DNA from: Candidatus Poribacteria bacterium
Lineage (GTDB): Bacteria > Poribacteria > DTPJ01 > WJIO01
Length of the DNA stretch: 9,541 bases
Direction: 5' to 3'
Assembly (NCBI GenBank): GCA_014730235.1
Contig: WJIO01000085.1
Coordinates: 1-9,541, forward strand
Shown one piece after another: positions 7,197 to 9,541 of this stretch. Under the pieces are notes generated by a model. It ran no database searches. It saw nothing but the letters and a program-made list of their open reading frames with translations, and was not told where the DNA came from. Numbering within the stretch: position 1 is the first letter of the stretch; every line of letters begins with the position of its first letter. The translations under genes and the position numbers were made by a program.

Positions 7197-8009
7197 ATGA
7201 AAATTTATATTCTTTGCGATATGGAAGGTATAACTGGTCTTCATGATCTCAGGCAAACCTGGTTCTCAAAAGATGAAGAAAATGCCAAATTTGCCAGAGA
7301 GGGATTAAAGCTTTTAACAGATCAGCTTAACTGGGCATCGGAGAAAGCCCTGGAAGCAGGAGTTGATGAATTATTCGTATGCGATACCCATGCCGGTGGT
7401 CATAATGTACCAATAGAGGATTTAATATCCGACCCACGTATTACTTATGAACCGCCCAATGGCGCAGAATTGATGACAAGCATGAACGAAAGTTTTGACG
7501 GCCTTATCCTGCTGGGACATCATGCTAAGGCAAATACGGAAAATGCATTTCTCAGTCATACATGGACTGGAAGCTGGGCTGATTTCAGGATAAACGATAT
7601 GAGCGTTGGGGAGATTGGTATTGAGGCATGCTATGCCGGTCATTGGAATGTACCCCTCATTATGGTTCAGGGTGATAGGGCCTGCTGTGAAGAGGTAAAC
7701 CGGCAGTTTCCTGATACTGTTACGGCTGCGGTTAAATGGGCTGTAAGTGGCAAAAAAGCACAGGGACCAACAATTGAAGAAGCCAGGGAATTGACTGCCG
7801 GAAAAATAAAAGAAGCTGTGGTAAAAGCCAGAAACAAAAGTGTCAAACCGTTCAGACCACAACTTCCTATGGATATACGTCTTACACTGAGGGACAAAGA
7901 AAAAGCGGATAGTATCGCTAAGAAAGACGGAGTAAAAAGATTGGATGAATTCACCGTTCAGGTTATAGAAAACAGACACTGCGATATACTAAAAACCATC
8001 GTAGGATAG
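7197..8009 (+). CDS. M55 family zinc D-aminopeptidase (DppA-like)
   Basis: The 270-residue protein matches peptidase family M55, whose type member is Bacillus subtilis DppA. Every metal and active-site residue of DppA has a counterpart: Asp8 and Glu10 in the opening CDMEG, His65 in CDTHAGGHN, His108 in LLGHHA, His121 in FLSHTWTG and Glu139 in SVGEIGIE (DppA: Asp8, Glu10, His60, His104, His115, Glu133). The enzyme family removes N-terminal D-amino acids such as D-Ala from short peptides and forms a cytoplasmic decamer; no signal peptide is present here. The Shine-Dalgarno GAGG lies 9 bases before the ATG. It follows the GH50-like gene by 20 bases and precedes the nucleoside hydrolase-like gene by 11, so the three are almost surely one transcript. 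No dipeptide transporter genes accompany it, unlike the classic dpp operon. Family assignment is firm; the natural substrate is not known. Confidence 0.9.
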   Translation: MKIYILCDMEGITGLHDLRQTWFSKDEENAKFAREGLKLLTDQLNWASEKALEAGVDELFVCDTHAGGHNVPIEDLISDPRITYEPPNGAELMTSMNESFDGLILLGHHAKANTENAFLSHTWTGSWADFRINDMSVGEIGIEACYAGHWNVPLIMVQGDRACCEEVNRQFPDTVTAAVKWAVSGKKAQGPTIEEARELTAGKIKEAVVKARNKSVKPFRPQLPMDIRLTLRDKEKADSIAKKDGVKRLDEFTVQVIENRHCDILKTIVG

Positions 8010-8020
8010 AAAGGTAAAAA

Positions 8021-8947
8021 ATGACTGATTTTCCAAAAATATCCAATGACATAATGCTGAAAAAATTGGAACCACCTACAGGTAAAGTCTCTATGGTGCT
8101 GGATACGGACACATATAATGAGATTGATGACCAGTTTGCTGTGGTTTATTCCATACTCTCGGGAAATATTGATCTGGAAGCCATATACGCCGCACCGTTT
8201 CATAACAGCCGCTCCAGCGGGCCTGGTGACGGTATGGAAAAAAGCTACGAGGAAATAATAAGGCTTCTGGACAGGCTTGATTACGAACATGATAACTTTG
8301 TTTTCCGGGGGTCAAAAAGCTATCTGCCAGAAAAAGACCAGCCAGTCAAAAGCGAAGCGGCAGAAGATTTAATAAAAAAAGCTATGGAAGACAGGGATCA
8401 GCCTTTATATGTAGCTGCAATAGGAGCTATTACAAACGTGGCCTCGGCCATCCTTATGAAACCGGAGATTATTCAACGCATCGTTGTTATATGGCTTGGT
8501 GGACAACCCCTATACTGGCCGTCTGCAAGGGAATTTAACCTGGGGCAGGATGTGCCTGCATCCAAGATTATGTTTGACAGCAGTGTTCCCCTGATCCATA
8601 TACCCTGTAAAAATGTCTCTGAACATCTCAGGACGACTGTGCCGGAAGTGGAGAGATACGTCAAAGGAAAAGGCAAGATAGGTGATTATCTGCATGATAT
8701 ATTCGTTTCCTATCACAAAGACCATTTTGCATGGTCTAAAGTTATATGGGATATATCGGCGATAGCATGGCTTATCAATTCCCGGTGGATACCTTCAGAC
8801 ATACATCCAAGCCCAATACTCACCAGCGAAGTTACATGGAGCTTCGATCCCAAAAGGCATTTTATTCGTATAGCCAACGACGCAAAGCGCGATGCGGTTT
8901 TTGGTGATCTTTTCCGCAAGCTGGAAAAATATGCAGAAAGTGATTAG
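8021..8947 (+). CDS. Inosine/uridine-preferring nucleoside hydrolase family protein
   Basis: The 308-residue protein has the nucleoside hydrolase fold signatures. These are an N-terminal calcium-binding DTDTYNEIDDQFA (Asp28, Asp30, Asp36, Asp37), AAIGAITNVA with the calcium-contacting Thr138, LGG (159-161), EFN (171-173) and the final calcium-ligand Asp244 in IWDISAIAW. Compared with the usual DTDPGIDD motif there are two extra residues between the aspartates. The catalytic His that normally precedes the last Asp is replaced by Trp243. Known members cleave N-ribosidic bonds of nucleosides to base and ribose; in this sugar context another pentofuranoside is possible. No signal peptide is apparent. 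A Shine-Dalgarno AGAAAGG lies about 7 bases upstream. It is the last gene of the operon with the GH50-like and M55 genes, ending 62 bases before repeat copy 3. Family is clear, specificity unknown. Confidence 0.87.
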   Translation: MTDFPKISNDIMLKKLEPPTGKVSMVLDTDTYNEIDDQFAVVYSILSGNIDLEAIYAAPFHNSRSSGPGDGMEKSYEEIIRLLDRLDYEHDNFVFRGSKSYLPEKDQPVKSEAAEDLIKKAMEDRDQPLYVAAIGAITNVASAILMKPEIIQRIVVIWLGGQPLYWPSAREFNLGQDVPASKIMFDSSVPLIHIPCKNVSEHLRTTVPEVERYVKGKGKIGDYLHDIFVSYHKDHFAWSKVIWDISAIAWLINSRWIPSDIHPSPILTSEVTWSFDPKRHFIRIANDAKRDAVFGDLFRKLEKYAESD

Positions 8948-9009
8948 GAATATTCGATTTTCATGGATTGGATAAACAAAACCATTATATTTGTTATTCC
9001 TGTTTATTT

Positions 9010-9119
9010 GATTCTTCCGGGTTTAGTGTGGTAATAATTGAAAATGCTCTCAGCTTGTCATTCCTGCTTCCGCAGGAATGACAAAATATAGAGTTTTCCC
9101 ACACCAACCCGGGAGAACC
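9010..9119 (+). repeat. Dispersed palindromic repeat, copy 3 (most complete, MITE-like)
   Basis: This copy has both arms. The left end GATTCTTCCGGGTTTAGTGTGG (9010-9031) pairs imperfectly with the right end CCACACCAACCCGGGAGAACC (about 9099-9119). At the centre is a perfect 11-bp stem GTCATTCCTGC (9057-9067), loop TTCC, GCAGGAATGAC (9072-9082). The whole unit is about 110 bp with terminal inverted repeats and no coding capacity, as in miniature inverted-repeat elements or large REP/BIME-type repeats. No clear target-site duplication flanks it. It lies between the nucleoside hydrolase-like gene and the iron-ADH gene, where the stem could affect read-through. Confidence 0.85.
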
Positions 9120-9149
9120 AAAAATGAGAAAATATAGTAAGAGGATAAT

Positions 9150-9541
9150 ATGAATAATATTACAAATTATAAATATCACAATCCGGTAAAAATCAGCTTC
9201 GGCCCTGGTACATGTGTTGAAGCTATAAAAGATATTATCGGTAAAGAATCTTATATTGTGGAAGTGTTCTATGAAAAGACTGTTATGGATAAACTCGAAG
9301 TTATCTGGGAAATTGAAGAAGCTCTCCCCAACTGCGAAATAATCAAACACAGCGAAATGAAGTCAAATCCAGAAATAAACGACTTAAAGGCTTTTATGAA
9401 TAACAGAAATGATCTTGGCGACTGGATTATTGGCATTGGCGGCGGAAGCACTATGGATTTTGCCAAATCTGTTGCCTTCTTATCCCCTCAGGAATTCAGT
9501 CTTGAACATATTCTGAAAAAGAAATCCGTTGATCCAGTTGC
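9150..9541 (+). CDS. Iron-containing alcohol dehydrogenase, N-terminal fragment
   Basis: The frame opens at ATG 9150-9152 and runs off the right edge after 130 codons. It starts MNNITNYKYHNPVKISFGPG; the NPVKISFG segment is the usual N-terminus of group III iron-dependent alcohol dehydrogenases. Near residues 98-107 it has IGIGGGSTMDFAKS, the family's GGGSxxDxAK nucleotide-binding motif. SNPEINDLKAF around residues 76-86 matches the usual nucleotide-fold region. The metal-binding Asp/His residues lie in the missing C-terminal half. Such enzymes use NAD(P)(H) to interconvert alcohols and aldehydes or act on related small substrates, so it could dispose of a sugar-derived product, but the substrate is open. 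GAGG (9141-9144) precedes the ATG by 5 bases. Repeat copy 3 separates it from the upstream operon, so co-transcription is uncertain. Confidence 0.85.
   Translation, partial: MNNITNYKYHNPVKISFGPGTCVEAIKDIIGKESYIVEVFYEKTVMDKLEVIWEIEEALPNCEIIKHSEMKSNPEINDLKAFMNNRNDLGDWIIGIGGGSTMDFAKSVAFLSPQEFSLEHILKKKSVDPV

Noticed and set aside
6562-7198. Long open frames on the strand opposite the GH50-like gene
   Set aside because: They lack ribosome binding sites and recognisable domains, and lie over a clearly conserved catalytic domain on the plus strand.
213-9119. The three repeats as a CRISPR array
   Set aside because: Copies are more than 4 kb apart, in mixed orientation, with no spacers or cas genes.

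Overview
The window is an AT-rich bacterial fragment (about 40-45% GC by eye) carrying part of a carbohydrate-scavenging locus. Every complete gene has a recognisable family: ThuA-like, GH127, DUF4091/GH123-like, GH50/agarase-like, M55 D-aminopeptidase-like and nucleoside hydrolase-like. A fragment at each edge completes the set: a membrane-anchored, possibly TonB-like N-terminus on the left and an iron-dependent alcohol dehydrogenase on the right. This mix is typical of glycan-degrading saprophytes such as the PVC group (Planctomycetota, Lentisphaerota, Verrucomicrobiota) and candidate phyla like Poribacteria. That placement is inference: there is no rRNA or marker gene. No phage, plasmid, IS transposase, CRISPR or tRNA was seen.

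Layout. At 1-115 (minus) lies the start of a small membrane protein. The 328-base gap at 116-443 holds one copy of a dispersed palindromic repeat, a pair of 12-bp direct repeats spaced 22 bp apart, and a good sigma-70 promoter for the ThuA-like gene (444-1097, plus). That gene abuts, with no gap, the stop of a convergent minus-strand pair: a secreted DUF4091/GH123-like glycosidase (2840-4798) followed 11 bp later by a cytoplasmic GH127 beta-L-arabinofuranosidase-like enzyme (1098-2828). A divergent control region (about 4799-5085), with a second inverted repeat copy and outward promoters, separates this pair from a plus-strand operon: secreted GH50/agarase-like enzyme (5086-7176), M55 peptidase (7197-8009) and nucleoside hydrolase-like protein (8021-8947), with gaps of 20 and 11 bases. 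A third, most complete repeat copy (9010-9119) lies before the iron-ADH fragment (9150-9541).

How it may work (inference): the two exported hydrolases would attack an external glycan. The GH127-like, ThuA-like, M55 and nucleoside hydrolase-like proteins, which lack signal peptides, would process imported pieces. GH127 enzymes remove beta-L-arabinofuranose, including from hydroxyproline-linked arabinans, and GH50 enzymes cut beta-galactan backbones. A glycoprotein or arabinogalactan-like substrate would fit, but no transporter, regulator or binding protein is in view, so the substrate is not established.

The two least expected non-coding signals are a perfect 36-bp palindrome inside the DUF4091 coding sequence and the roughly 110-bp MITE-like palindromic repeat present three times, always between genes. 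I see no clear case for a wholly new defence or mobile system; the novelty is in the gene combination and these repeats.
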